Positions 25,740-34,958 of a stretch of 64,000 nucleotides of DNA are shown here, one piece after another. Both the position numbers and the translations under genes were made by a program. Numbering within the stretch: position 1 is the stretch's first letter; each line of letters begins with the position of its first letter. The stretch is from assembly GCA_965198285.1 (NCBI GenBank), contig OZ240251.1, positions 1,550,001 through 1,614,000 on the forward strand. Reading direction: 5' to 3'. Below the pieces are notes generated by a model that was given only the letters and a program-made list of their open reading frames with translations, was not told the origin of the DNA and did no database searches. The DNA comes from UBA11872 sp965198285 (lineage in GTDB: Bacteria; Chloroflexota; UBA11872).

Positions 25740-25973
25740 ATGAAGGCTATACAGGTGACATTCGACGAGGCGCTGCTGGAGCGGCTTGACCGAGATCCCG
25801 CGGTGCGGGAGCAAGGCCGCTCGGCGGTGCTGCGGGAAGCGGCGGCCGCGTACTTGGTGCGCAAGGAGGCCGAGGTCATTTCCGACAGATACCGCGCGGG
25901 CTATGGCGATAGCGCCGAGCTTGAAGCCGAACTGGAAGGATGGGCTGGCGAGGGCGCGTGGCCCCAGGACTAG
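25740..25973 (+). CDS. Ribbon-helix-helix (MazE-like) antitoxin
   Basis: 77 residues from the ATG at 25740 (MKAIQVTFDEALLERLDRD). A beta strand and two helices (REQGRSAVLREAAAAYLVRK) form the dimeric DNA-binding part, and an acidic C-terminal tail (SAELEAELEGWAGEGAW) would bind and mask the toxin. It overlaps the MazF-like gene. It probably represses its own operon, which is divergent from the Cache lipoprotein. Confidence 0.88.
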   Translation: MKAIQVTFDEALLERLDRDPAVREQGRSAVLREAAAAYLVRKEAEVISDRYRAGYGDSAELEAELEGWAGEGAWPQD

Positions 25974-26296
25974 AGGCCGGACCGCGCCGCGGCGAGATCT
26001 GGCACTACGGTTTCAAGCGGCCCGATAAGCGGCGTCCGGTCGTCGTGCTGACGCGGCAGGAGGTGCTCCCGCTGCTGCACACGGCGATGGTCGCGCCGAT
26101 CACGTCGACGATTCGGGGTCTGCCGAGCGAAGTGATGGTTGGTGTGGAGGAAGGCCTGCGGCACGATTCCGCCGTCAACCTGGACCACGTGCAGACGGTG
26201 GAGCAGCGGCTCTTGCATCGCTACGTCGGCTCGTTGAGTGCGGCGAAGATGCGGCAGGTTTGCCGGGCGCTGGCCGTGGCCACCGGCTGCTTGTAG
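25958..26296 (+). CDS. MazF/PemK-family endoribonuclease toxin
   Basis: About 112 residues from GTG 25958; ATG 25940 would give 118 residues and is also possible. PRRGEIWHYGFKRPDKRRPVVVLTRQ contains the family's RGEIW and RPVVV strands. APITSTIRGLPSEVMV and DSAVNLDHVQTVEQRLL match the core of MazF, which cuts mRNA at short sites. It sits directly on the antitoxin gene, overlapping its 3' end, so the pair looks complete. Confidence 0.92.
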   Translation: MAPGLEAGPRRGEIWHYGFKRPDKRRPVVVLTRQEVLPLLHTAMVAPITSTIRGLPSEVMVGVEEGLRHDSAVNLDHVQTVEQRLLHRYVGSLSAAKMRQVCRALAVATGCL

Positions 26297-26556
26297 CGGG
26301 TGTCTCAAAGGAGCCTTGCTGACACGGACGCGCATGAGCGGTGGGCCTTCCGCGCGCGTCGGATGCTCGCAGGCTCGGCGCGCCGATCCGTTGCTCCCGG
26401 GCAGCGAGTGAAATGGTCCGTGAAGCATGCGCCCGACACGGCCACTTGCCCAAACCAAACGGTACGACAATCCTTCGGTGGCCGGGTGCACACGCCCCGG
26501 AATCTGCCCCGATGGGAGCGCTTCCCTGAGCCACGGTCGCGCCGTGGGAGGAAAGC

Positions 26557-27798
26557 GTGAACATGCGCCGTTTCCGGGCCGTGATCGTTGGTGTGGTGCT
26601 TGCTGCCGTCGTGATGGCGTCGATGGCCGCGCCCGTGGATGCCCAGTGGCCCACCACCTGCGTGGAGCTCTATGACATCGTGGAGGCCCACCTGGGTAAC
26701 GATCGCAACGTCGGGATTTACCAGCGGGTGTTTGGCGGACAGGCCGAACAGGCCTGCCAAGACGATCACCGGGACGACGTGCGGGGCGTCTTTGCCTGGG
26801 CCTTTGACACAGCGCCGCAGGCGGGGGCGGCCGACACACCCGATCTGGCCTGGCCCACGGACTGCGTAGAGCTGAACGATATCGTTGAGGCGCCGCATCT
26901 GGGCAACGAGAACAACGTGGAGACTTATCAGCGCTTGTTCGGCGACCAGGCAGAGAGGGCCTGTCGCAACGACCATCGGCAAGACGTCCGGGGCGTCTTC
27001 GCATGGGCCTTCGACGGCGACGCCCCGGCCCCGGCGGCGCCCGGGGATTTCGTCGCCGTCAGCACGAGTTGGTTGCACACCTGCGGCTTGCGGACCGACG
27101 GCGCAGTGGAATGCTCGGGCAGCAACAGGGAAGGCCAGGCGACGCCGCCGGCCGGGGCGTTCGCCGCCATCAGCGCCGGGTACTTGCACACCTGCGGGGT
27201 GCGGCCTGACGGCACGGTTGAATGCTGGGGCTATAACCGTGATGGCCAGGCGACACCGCCAGCCGGGACGTTCGTTGCCGTCAGCGCGGGTGGGGTCCAC
27301 ACGTGCGGGGTGCGGCCCGACGGCGAGGTTGAATGCTGGGGCTACAACGGTGAAGGCCAGACAACGCCGCCGACCGGAGCGTTCGCCGCCATCAGCGCCG
27401 GGAACTATCACACCTGCGGCGTACGGCCCGACGGCGAGGTCGAATGCTGGGGCCGTAACGGTGACGGCCGGGCAACGCCGCCGGCCGGTACGTTCGCGGC
27501 CGTCAGCGCCGGATACTCATACACGTGCGGGGTGCGGCCCGACGGCGAGGTCGAATGCTGGGGCTATAACGGTGAAGGTCAGGCAACGCCGCCGGGCGGA
27601 GCGTTCGTAACCGTCAGCGCCGGGACTCGGCATACCTGCGGGATACGGCCCGACGGCGGGGTCGAATGTTGGGGCGTTGAAGCTTTTGGTCAGCCTCCCC
27701 CCGGGACGTTCGTGGCCGTCAGCGCTGGGGGGTGGCACACCTGCGGGGTGCGGCCCGACGGCACCGTTACTTGCTGGAGCTTTTTCGACGATAATTAG
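26557..27798 (+). CDS. Secreted RCC1-like repeat protein
   Basis: 413 residues from GTG 26557, with GGAGG five bases upstream; ATG 26563 is the alternative. A signal peptide (VIVGVVLAAVVMASMAAPVDAQ) is followed by two 50-residue repeats: WPTTCVELYDIV...DDVRGVFAWAFD and WPTDCVELNDIV...QDVRGVFAWAFD. Then come eight repeats of about 37 residues (FxAVSAGxxHTCGVRPDGxVECWGxNxxGQATPP), an RCC1/BNR-like beta-propeller. Conserved Cys pairs in each propeller blade suggest disulfides. It is probably a surface or secreted binding protein with unknown ligand. Confidence 0.9.
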   Translation: MNMRRFRAVIVGVVLAAVVMASMAAPVDAQWPTTCVELYDIVEAHLGNDRNVGIYQRVFGGQAEQACQDDHRDDVRGVFAWAFDTAPQAGAADTPDLAWPTDCVELNDIVEAPHLGNENNVETYQRLFGDQAERACRNDHRQDVRGVFAWAFDGDAPAPAAPGDFVAVSTSWLHTCGLRTDGAVECSGSNREGQATPPAGAFAAISAGYLHTCGVRPDGTVECWGYNRDGQATPPAGTFVAVSAGGVHTCGVRPDGEVECWGYNGEGQTTPPTGAFAAISAGNYHTCGVRPDGEVECWGRNGDGRATPPAGTFAAVSAGYSYTCGVRPDGEVECWGYNGEGQATPPGGAFVTVSAGTRHTCGIRPDGGVECWGVEAFGQPPPGTFVAVSAGGWHTCGVRPDGTVTCWSFFDDN

Positions 27799-27974
27799 CC
27801 TGGGCTGCTCCGGGGGGCGTTGCAGTCTTTGGAAGGTACCTGTGTGAGCCTGTTTCAGAAGTCCACGGAATACGTTCGCCCCGGCATCGTGTGCGGGGCA
27901 AGCTGCGAGCCCTTCGGCAGGCTCAGGACAAGCTCTGTCGCAGGGCCGTGGCTGCTTGCTGAAAGTTTCGGCAG

Positions 27975-28664
27975 ATGACCGACCAGCTCGAACCAGTCCA
28001 GGCCAACCTGCACCATGAACTCATTGCGCCGCGCACGCGTGCGGACGCCTATCCGACGCTGGTGTTGCTGCACGGGCGTGGGGACAGCGCGGCGGGGATT
28101 GCGCCGTTGGGGTATGAGTTTGAGCGGGACGACTTGTTGGTGCTATCGGTGCAGGCGCCGCTGGAGCTGGGTGGGGTGATGGCAGGCGGGTATGAGTGGT
28201 ACCGGCTGCGTGAGCCCAGACGCCTGGACGAAGCGACGCTGCGGGCCAGCCTGGATGCGCTGGCTGAGTTTCTGGACACGGTCAAGGCGAGCTATCCAGT
28301 CGATCCCGAGCGCGCCGTGCTGCTGGGGTTCAGCCAGGGCGCGGTGATGTCGCTGGGGGCGCAGGCGCTGCAGCCCGACAGCGTGGCCGGGGTGATTGCA
28401 CTGAGCGGGTACTTCCCAATCGAGGCGGAACCCGAGGCCGGCAACCTGGTAGGCCGGCCGGCCTTTGTGGCGCACGGGGTGCATGACGACATCATTCCGA
28501 TTGAGGCCGGTCGCCGAACCCGCGACCTACTGGAGCGGCACGGGGTGGACCTGACGTATCGGGAGTACCCGATGGCACACCAGGTGAGCGCGGAGGAGAT
28601 GGCTGAGGCTCGAGACTGGCTCAATCGGCTGTTCGATCCCTCGACAGACAGTTCAACTAATTGA
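27975..28664 (+). CDS. Phospholipase/carboxylesterase family hydrolase
   Basis: 229 residues, alpha/beta hydrolase of the PF02230 type. The oxyanion motif is LVLLHGRGDSAAG (about 29-41), the nucleophile elbow GFSQGAVMSLG (about 117-127), the acid in HGVHDDIIPI (about 176) and the catalytic His in YPMAHQVS. It hydrolyses short acyl esters or acyl-thioesters in the cytoplasm. A dispersed repeat (27905-27942) precedes it. The gene is single and no partner is visible. Confidence 0.92.
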   Translation: MTDQLEPVQANLHHELIAPRTRADAYPTLVLLHGRGDSAAGIAPLGYEFERDDLLVLSVQAPLELGGVMAGGYEWYRLREPRRLDEATLRASLDALAEFLDTVKASYPVDPERAVLLGFSQGAVMSLGAQALQPDSVAGVIALSGYFPIEAEPEAGNLVGRPAFVAHGVHDDIIPIEAGRRTRDLLERHGVDLTYREYPMAHQVSAEEMAEARDWLNRLFDPSTDSSTN

Positions 28665-29391
28665 TCGACGGCCTCAATTGATCAGACTACGCGCAATCGA
28701 CGGGCGAGGGAATCCGAGCATGAGGGCGAGGCGGGCCTGGTTTATTGGGGAGGACTGAGACCTCGGAGGAGTTGGGGGTGTAACCAGGTATGACAGCGAT
28801 CAAGTCCAAGCTCAGACGTAAATCACCCTTCCATGAGCCAAGAACCCACACGGAAGCGCCGAACACAGCTGTCAGACGTCGTGCGCCCGAACGTGGTCAA
28901 GCCGCAGGAGTTTGCCCAGGCACTTCTGCGACCGGCGTCCAAGCCCTCGCCGGACACTCCACCGACGGACTGGGGGGTTGCTCACGTGAGCGGACCAGGG
29001 CGTAAGCCGGGGGCCGGGCGGTGAACATGGCATGCCCACCTACAGGATTAGCACGACGGTGCATGAGGGGGTTGCGTCAGCGACCATTAGGCCCAGGATG
29101 AAGGGGATCAGGCGGATGGAGGCGATGGCGAGTTCTCGCCGGAGCCATTGCGAGTACGGAGTCTTGTTGTTCTCCTTCGCACTCGTAGGTGCCGGTTGTG
29201 TCCCGGCGCTCGTCCAAATGACTTTCCGACTACTTTGTCGTGATGGCTTTGCTCTTCGAGATCACCGATATCGACGCCCGCGACTAAAGGCGCTGACTAA
29301 GTCTAGACAGCTTGGCGGTGCTGTCAATACTCGTCTTGGCGTGGGCAGCACATGGCGAGCGCGTTGGCCACATCGCGTTTATTTTAGCTCT
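28665..29391. other. Intergenic stretch without a confident gene
   Basis: A small frame at 28833-29024 (MSQEPTRKRRTQLSDVVRPN...DWGVAH) and another at 29032-29436 show no recognisable domain and have poor start signals. They may be remnants of acquired DNA. The sequence becomes more AT-rich toward the 3' end. Confidence 0.4.
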
Positions 29392-29692
29392 AGCCTTTTA
29401 CGAATTCCACAATCGAGAGTGCAATGGGCGAGATGAATGCAATTATTGCGAGCACAACAGTAGGTGTTGACAGACCACGAGTACGGTAGACGAGGCCGTA
29501 GGAATCGACACTTACGATCATTACTTGTCGGAGCATTGGTAGGTCTGCGAATACAGGCCATGCGATGAGCGGTTTAACGAGCACAGCGGAGTATTGCATC
29601 TGCCGTACGCAGTGGTAGCCCTCATCAAGGCGTCGTTCGATTTCAATGTCAATAGCATTTCTGCGTGCTTCTGGTTCGGTGGCTAATCTCAT
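29390..29692 (-). CDS. Small membrane protein, AT-rich gene
   Basis: 100 residues from ATG 29692, with AGGAG six bases upstream. The soluble N-terminal part (MRLATEPEARRNAIDIEIERRLDEGYHC) precedes a C-terminal membrane helix (VVLAIIAFISPIALSIVEFV). The base content is much lower in GC than the surroundings and it lies beside a broken transposase, so recent acquisition is likely. No family is recognised. Confidence 0.6.
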   Translation of the reverse strand: MRLATEPEARRNAIDIEIERRLDEGYHCVRQMQYSAVLVKPLIAWPVFADLPMLRQVMIVSVDSYGLVYRTRGLSTPTVVLAIIAFISPIALSIVEFVKG

Positions 29693-29785
29693 CGTGTGCT
29701 CCTGAGCATACGTGTGGGCCGTCAATCTACCGGCCCCAAAAACTCTTGCCAAGGTGGTGGCTTTACATAAGCATGATTTTTAGCC

Positions 29786-30180
29786 ATGAAATCCTCCAAT
29801 TCGTATAAGTCGGGAACGCACCATTACGACACAGGTTTCAGTCGGACAGCGAAAGGGAAGAAACATGATCGGCTCACAAGCATCGTTGATGTCCTCAATG
29901 CCTTTCCTTCAGAAGAGGCAGCGACCGCCTACCTGATCAAGAAGCGCTGGCCCCTCGGCGTTACGTGTCCTAAGTGCGGGTCTATGGGCGCTGCTACCGA
30001 GTTAGCGAGCCGTAGCTGGTCAAATGCGGCAAATGCAGACAAAAAACGTTGATGCGCAAGGACACACTCATTGAGGACTCCAATTGCTCTGTTTGCCGTG
30101 GCGTGACGCCGATTCACGCGCCGTTTCGGCCCATTGCCGTCACCTGTCCACTGTGGGTTTTTGGGCTGCCGTGAGCTTAA
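29786..30180 (+). pseudogene. Broken IS1595-type transposase
   Basis: The N-terminus has AFPSEEAATAYLIKKRW followed by PLGVTCPKCGS, the zinc-ribbon opening of IS1595-family transposases. The frame ends at 30052 but similarity resumes in another frame just before (KCGKCRQKTLMRKDTLIEDSN, about 30021-30085), which is the second zinc pair and the FEDS-like stretch. The catalytic DDE part is missing altogether. This is a decayed and truncated element, with no inverted ends that I can place. Confidence 0.75.
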
Positions 30181-30449
30181 GCTAGAATTGGTTAACCGAC
30201 CGGAGTGGGCGGCGTGATTAGCGAAGGAGGGGTGCATCGTCCTTGAAGTATTTTAATCCTAACGGTCGGCCATTTTTGCCCGATGTTCAATCATCGGTGC
30301 CGCAGCCGACCGTTATTTCGTTTAAGGACTAGAATTTTGCCCAGCGCCACGCGCCGGACGTGCTGGCATGACTTCCTAGGACACATCGCCTATATCGCCG
30401 ACAATGGCGGTTGCCGGAACTGTTTACCCGGATTAAAGGGATTAATTCG

Positions 30450-30665
30450 ATGGCAGCCGACCAGACGGTGCGACTTCCGGGTGACAGCGTTCGCCATGAT
30501 GTTTATATCCTCCGGCAGGAGATGCATCAGCGGTTTGACGGTCTGGCTGAGCGTGAGGACGAGGCGCATGCGCAGATCGGAGCGCGGATTGACGCGCTCC
30601 AGTGGGACGTGAACGCGCTCCAGTCGGACCTAAAGGAGATCTTGGCGCGTCTGTCAGCGCCATAG
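30450..30665 (+). CDS. Small coiled-coil protein
   Basis: 71 residues from ATG 30450 (MAADQTVRLPGDSVRHDVYI), after an AAGGGA-like ribosome site; an earlier ATG at 30411 is possible. The C-terminal half is heptad-like (LREEMHQRFDGLAEREDEAHAQIGARIDALQ in spirit), indicating a coiled coil. Such small proteins often lie near toxin or transposon remnants. No function can be given. Confidence 0.5.
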   Translation: MAADQTVRLPGDSVRHDVYILRQEMHQRFDGLAEREDEAHAQIGARIDALQWDVNALQSDLKEILARLSAP

Positions 30666-31029
30666 GGCCGAAACTCCTGTCGCACATCGAGCCACTCGAA
30701 GTAGATGCGCTGCGTTGGTGTGGAATCACTTATGCTGCCGTGCAGGGCTGTCGGGCTGACGGCTGACAAGACTGCCACTCACCGCTCAACCGAGCGAGGC
30801 CCGCCAGTCCCGCGCCTAGACTGGTCCCGGGCAGCCCCGTTCTCGAAGTAGTGAACCGATTTCGGCTTAGAGCTCTTAGGGGCTGGTCCATACAGGTGAG
30901 GAAGTCCCCTGACTGGGCCGTATCTACCCAGGCAGCACAGCGCGCTTGATTCGACAGGCGTGGCATAGTCGGGTAGGCAGACGAGCATGCAACCGCGCCT
31001 GGCGGTGGTGCGACCTGCAGGAGGGACGT
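30666..31029. other. Intergenic stretch, nothing recognised
   Basis: Open frames here look like non-coding shadows. The end of the stretch should hold the promoter of the DUF5678/retropepsin pair. Confidence 0.4.
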
Positions 31030-31302
31030 ATGGGCCGTGTCGGCGCGGCCACAGTGGCCACACTCGCTCAGAACATCGAGGCCTACGAGGAGCGGAAGGA
31101 CGAGATGGAGAGCGAGCACAGGGGCAAGTGGGTCATTTTCTACGACGGCGACTACATCGACAACTTTGACGACTTCCAGGACGCCGCCATGCTGGCGATT
31201 CGCAAGTGGGGGCGCGGTCCATACCTGATACGGCTGGTTGGCGAGCGTGAAGCCGTCATCCCAACCGCCGTTCTTCCTGGCCCCGCGCATGGCGCGAGTT
31301 AG
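31030..31302 (+). CDS. DUF5678-like small protein
   Basis: 90 residues from ATG 31030, preceded by GGAGG. The core RGKWVIFYDGDYIDNFDDFQDAAMLA is typical of DUF5678, a short strand-turn-helix domain of unknown role. It overlaps by 14 bp the retropepsin-like protease gene that follows. I recall this pairing from other genomes. The small protein may be a substrate, inhibitor or targeting factor of the protease; that is inference. Confidence 0.75.
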   Translation: MGRVGAATVATLAQNIEAYEERKDEMESEHRGKWVIFYDGDYIDNFDDFQDAAMLAIRKWGRGPYLIRLVGEREAVIPTAVLPGPAHGAS

Positions 31303-31744
31303 TTGCGGCACCACCGGGCCTCGAGGTCTCGTCAGCCGCGGCGCCCGACTACAGGTTGAGGTTGGGTTCGATCCGAACTATCACCAGCCTGTTGGACGCC
31401 CGGCAATCCCAGACGACCGTTACACAGCCTTAGTTGATACCGGCGCTAGCATTTCCTGCATCGACGAGGAATTGGCAGAGCGGCTGAGTCTCCCGAGGCA
31501 TGAAGACGTGGGGATGGTGTGGGGTGTCGTTGGTGAAGGGTATCGGGCGACTCGCTACATGGCTCACCTGTACCTGCCGGGCTTTCCCCACGTGTATTAC
31601 GTGCCAGTCAGGGGGCTCCCACTTGCTCAGCGGATTGAGGGCGTGCACCTGTTGCTGGGTCGCGATCTCTTGAAGCACTACTGGCTGAACTATGGCGGGC
31701 GGAGTGGGGACGTGTTTCTGGACGATTCAACGGCCGGGCAGTAG
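31289..31744 (+). CDS. Retropepsin-like aspartic protease
   Basis: 151 residues from ATG 31289. The catalytic motif is YTALVDTGASISCID (about 45-59), with Asp-Thr-Gly as in retroviral-type proteases. The second conserved region is HLLLGRDLLKHYWL near the C-terminus, where the family has I/L-L-G-R-D. Only one DTG is present, so activity would need a dimer. It has no signal peptide and is cytoplasmic. It forms a two-gene unit with the DUF5678 protein. Confidence 0.85.
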   Translation: MARVSCGTTGPRGLVSRGARLQVEVGFDPNYHQPVGRPAIPDDRYTALVDTGASISCIDEELAERLSLPRHEDVGMVWGVVGEGYRATRYMAHLYLPGFPHVYYVPVRGLPLAQRIEGVHLLLGRDLLKHYWLNYGGRSGDVFLDDSTAGQ

Positions 31745-31760
31745 TCCAACTATTGAAGCC

Positions 31761-31795
31761 GCACCCCCGGCCTTGACGGTCAAGGTCGGGGGTGC
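31761..31795. terminator. Hairpin between convergent genes
   Basis: A 17-bp stem with one mismatch (GCACCCCCG... at 31761-31777 against 31779-31795) and almost no loop, placed between the protease stop and the aspS stop. It probably ends transcription from both sides although there is no T-tract. Confidence 0.6.
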
Positions 31796-31804
31796 GACCC
31801 GCGG

Positions 31805-33595
31805 TCACTTAGCCGTGAGCCCCAGTTCGTCCAGTTGCGGGGTGTCGATGGGGGATGGGGATTGGAGCATGAGGTCGATGCCGGCTTGGTTTTTGGGAAA
31901 GACGGTGACGTCGCGGAGGTTGGCGGTGTCGCCGAGGATCATGGCGATGCGGTCGAGGCCCATGGCGATGCCGCCGTGGGGCGGGGCGCCGTATTGGAAG
32001 GCCCGGAGCATGTGGCCGATCTGCTCCTGGATGCTGTCCTCATCGAAGCCCATGACCTGGTAGATGCGATGCAGGTGCTCGGCGCGGTGGGCGCGGATGG
32101 AGCCGCCGCCGATCTCGTGGCCGTTGCAGACGAGGTCGTACTGCTTGGCCGTGGCCCTGGCGGGGTCGGTGTAGAGCAGGTCGAACGAGTCGTCGGCGGG
32201 CGAGCAGAAGGGGTTGTGCGAGAAGGTGAGGCCACCGGTCTCTTCGTTCGGCTCGAACAGCGGGAAGTCGATGATCCAGCCGAAGGCCAGGACGTCTGGG
32301 TCAATCAGCCCCAGCTTGTCGCCGAGGGCCAGGCGTAGCTCGGCGAGGGCGGCGTTGGCGGTCTCAATCTTGTCGGCCACCAGACAGACAAGATCGCCCT
32401 GCTCGGCGCCGGCCGCGCCGGCCAGGGCGCGCAGGCCGTCCTCGCCGAAGAATCGTGCCAGCGGCGAGCGCAGGGTGCCGTCGCTGTTGAGGGCGACGGT
32501 GGCCAGGCCGGCCGCGCCGTGCGCCTTCACCACATCTTGCAGCCTGTCCACCTCGCGGCGCGTGAAGGCCGCTGAGCCGGGCGCGACGACGGCCTTGATG
32601 ACGCCGCCCGACTGGACGACATGGTCGAAGACGCGGAAACCGTGGCCGGCGGCCGCGGCGCTGACGTCCACCAGTTCAAGGCCAAAGCGCAAGTCCGCTT
32701 TGTCCGTGCCGTAGCGGTCCATGGCCTCGGCATAGGTGATGCGGGGGAACGGTTCCTGTAGGAGTCGCTTGCTGGAAAGCTCGCGTGCCAGCTTGAGATA
32801 AAGGGTCTCGATGAGTTCGAGGATGTCCTCGCGCTCGACGAAGGCCATTTCGATGTCGAGCTGGGTGAACTCGGCGGTGCGGTCGGCGCGCAGGTCTTCG
32901 TCGCGGTAGCAGCGGGCGAGCTGGAAGTAGCGGTCCAGACCGGCCACCATCAGCAGCTGCTTGAGTTGCTGCGGGGATTGCGGCAGCGCGTAGGCCTGGC
33001 CCGGGTAGTGGCGGCTGGGCACGATGAAGTCGCGGGCGCCCTCGGGCGTGCTCTTGACCAGCGTGGGGGTTTCAAGTTCAAGGAAGTCCCGCTCCCAGAG
33101 GAACTCGCGCATGACGCGGGTGATGTTGAAGCGGAGTTCGGTCAGTTCGCGCATGCGTTCGCGCCGCAGGTCCAGGTAGCGGTGGGTGAGGCGGACCGAC
33201 TCGTCGATGTCGCGGTTGGAGGTGACTTCGAAGGGCGGCGGTTTGGAGGCCGCCAGAATCTCGACTCGTTCAATCTCGCCGACTTCGATCTCGCCGGTTG
33301 CGAGGTCGGGGTTGGTGGTTCCGGCGGGGCGTTTACGGACCTGGCCGGTTACGGCCAGTACGTACTCGGCGCGCACGCGGGAGGCCGCTTCGTGCGCTTG
33401 GGCGTTGTCGTCGCGGTTGATCGCGACCTGGGTGACGCCGTAGCGGTCGCGCAGGTCGATGAAGATGAGGCCGCCCTGATCGCGCCGGCGGTTCACCCAG
33501 CCGTTGAGGACGACGGACGAGCCGGCGTCGGTGCGCCGCAGCGCGCCGCAGGTATGGGTGCGGCGTGACCAGGGGGATGCAGGCAAGGTTTCCAT
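31805..33595 (-). CDS. aspS: Aspartyl-tRNA synthetase
   Basis: 596 residues, a class II synthetase joining aspartate to tRNA-Asp (perhaps also tRNA-Asn, since many bacteria lack AsnRS). The N-terminal OB fold contains VNRRRDQGGLIFIDLRDRYG. Motif 2 is FQLARCYRDEDLRADR and TQLDIEM, and motif 3 is GGIAMGLDRIAMIL. An insertion of the bacterial GAD type lies between (about residues 300-420). No other aminoacyl-tRNA synthetase is in the window. Confidence 0.98.
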   Translation of the reverse strand: METLPASPWSRRTHTCGALRRTDAGSSVVLNGWVNRRRDQGGLIFIDLRDRYGVTQVAINRDDNAQAHEAASRVRAEYVLAVTGQVRKRPAGTTNPDLATGEIEVGEIERVEILAASKPPPFEVTSNRDIDESVRLTHRYLDLRRERMRELTELRFNITRVMREFLWERDFLELETPTLVKSTPEGARDFIVPSRHYPGQAYALPQSPQQLKQLLMVAGLDRYFQLARCYRDEDLRADRTAEFTQLDIEMAFVEREDILELIETLYLKLARELSSKRLLQEPFPRITYAEAMDRYGTDKADLRFGLELVDVSAAAAGHGFRVFDHVVQSGGVIKAVVAPGSAAFTRREVDRLQDVVKAHGAAGLATVALNSDGTLRSPLARFFGEDGLRALAGAAGAEQGDLVCLVADKIETANAALAELRLALGDKLGLIDPDVLAFGWIIDFPLFEPNEETGGLTFSHNPFCSPADDSFDLLYTDPARATAKQYDLVCNGHEIGGGSIRAHRAEHLHRIYQVMGFDEDSIQEQIGHMLRAFQYGAPPHGGIAMGLDRIAMILGDTANLRDVTVFPKNQAGIDLMLQSPSPIDTPQLDELGLTAK

Positions 33596-33633
33596 AGGGA
33601 CCTCCGAGACGACATGAGGCCGCGGATGTGCGG

Positions 33634-34260
33634 CTAGGTATTCAGCGAGGTTGCGATTCGCTCGGCCGCGGACCGCCAGAACGCGACCTGCCGGGCGCGC
33701 GGCGCGCCCTGCAGGGCGGAGACTTCCTCGGCTTCCAACCGCTCGAGCTCCGTATGCCGGCCGGTCATGAGCAGGCCCAGCTTGGCGAGGGCGTAGGCGT
33801 AGTCGGCGTGAAACTCCAGCATGTAGGCGAGGATTGAGCCGGACGTGCGTTCCATGCGGGCGACCGCCGCGGAATCCGATAGGAGCCGCGCCAGGTTGGA
33901 CAGCGGGCGCTTCCAGCCGCCTCCGATTCGGACCTCGACCTCAATCGGGTCCAGCCCCTGGTTGGCGGCCAGATCGACCCAGCGCTGGGCGAGCGTCTCC
34001 AGGTCAAGTCCTTCGATGGGCGGCGGGTGTACAAGGGCCTGCGCGACGGCGGTCCAGTCAATGTCGATCTCAGGATACAGAACGCGACATTCGTCCTGGA
34101 CCTGGCGTGTGACGTGCGGGCTGTTGCCCAGGTAGGCCAGATAGCGAGGCCGGGGTTCTTCGGCCGTGGCTTCGGCGACCAGCCAGGCCGCCTGCACGCG
34201 GCGCACGCTGCCATCGAGATTGCGCTGTTCCTCCGGGTGCCATCGCACTGACGCGGGCAT
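33634..34260 (-). CDS. Conserved hypothetical protein between infC and aspS
   Basis: 208 residues from ATG 34260. It has no signal or membrane helix. It begins PASVRWHPEEQRNLDGSVRRVQAAWLVAEAT and contains YLAYLGNSPHVTRQVQDEC and a helical second half (ERTSGSILAYMLEFHADYAYALAKLGLLM). Nothing is recognised beyond this. It lies 29 bp downstream of infC on the same strand, so it is probably co-transcribed with translation genes. Confidence 0.65.
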   Translation of the reverse strand: MPASVRWHPEEQRNLDGSVRRVQAAWLVAEATAEEPRPRYLAYLGNSPHVTRQVQDECRVLYPEIDIDWTAVAQALVHPPPIEGLDLETLAQRWVDLAANQGLDPIEVEVRIGGGWKRPLSNLARLLSDSAAVARMERTSGSILAYMLEFHADYAYALAKLGLLMTGRHTELERLEAEEVSALQGAPRARQVAFWRSAAERIATSLNT

Positions 34261-34289
34261 AGCGTCTCCAGGCCGCGAGGTGATTGCCG

Positions 34290-34853
34290 CTAGTTTTTGC
34301 CTTGCGGGGCCATGATGATGCTCAAGACGCGCCCATCCTGTTCGCGCGTGATGTCCCGCTCGATCACCCCGTAGGGTTCCAGGCTGGTCTTGACTCGTTC
34401 CAGAACCCGCAGCGCGACTTCGGGGTGGGCCAGTTCGCGGCCGCGCATGCGCACCCAGGCTTTGACCTTGTTGCCTTCGAGCAGGAACTTCTCGAGCCGC
34501 TTGATCTTGAACTGGATGTCGTGGTCGCCGGTGCGCGGGCCGAATCGGACTTCCTTTACAGTGCCGGCTTTCTGCCGCCGCTTGTTCTCGGCCTGGCGGC
34601 GGTTCTGCTCGTAGCGGAACTTGCCGTAGTCGAGAATTTTGGCGACTGGGGGTTGCGAATTGGGGGCGATCTCAACCAAGTCAAGGCCGCGCTCTCGCGC
34701 CATGTCCAAGGCAACTGGTGTGGGGGTGATGCCAATCTGTTCGCCGTCTTCGGCGATGAGTCGGACTTGGCGAATGCGAATCTGTTCGTTGATTCGGGGG
34801 CCGCGGGGACGCGACCGCTGGTCAGCGCGAGGCGATGGTGAACGCAGGGGCAA
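34290..34853 (-). CDS. infC: Translation initiation factor IF-3
   Basis: 187 residues from TTG 34853; upstream codons before the next stop contain no ATG or GTG. IF-3 checks start codons on the 30S subunit. The family start GPRINEQIRIRQVRLI (about 18-33), ARERGLDLVEIAPN, PVAKILDYGKFRYEQ and the C-domain motif EVRFGPRTGDHDIQFKIKR are present. infC is known for unusual start codons linked to autoregulation; TTG fits that habit. The usual neighbours rpmI and rplT are absent. Confidence 0.95.
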   Translation of the reverse strand: MPLRSPSPRADQRSRPRGPRINEQIRIRQVRLIAEDGEQIGITPTPVALDMARERGLDLVEIAPNSQPPVAKILDYGKFRYEQNRRQAENKRRQKAGTVKEVRFGPRTGDHDIQFKIKRLEKFLLEGNKVKAWVRMRGRELAHPEVALRVLERVKTSLEPYGVIERDITREQDGRVLSIIMAPQGKN

Positions 34854-34958
34854 CTCCCAGAACTGGTCGGCGAAGAGCCGGCCGCCGCATTCACGCTAGC
34901 ATAGGGGTATGCGCCCTACAACGCATTTCGTCCCGGCGACTGCCGGGGCACACCCCCC

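Noticed and set aside
28833..29024. 63-residue frame MSQEPTRKRRTQLSDVV...
   Set aside because: Poor ribosome site, low complexity and no domain; kept only as part of the unassigned interval.
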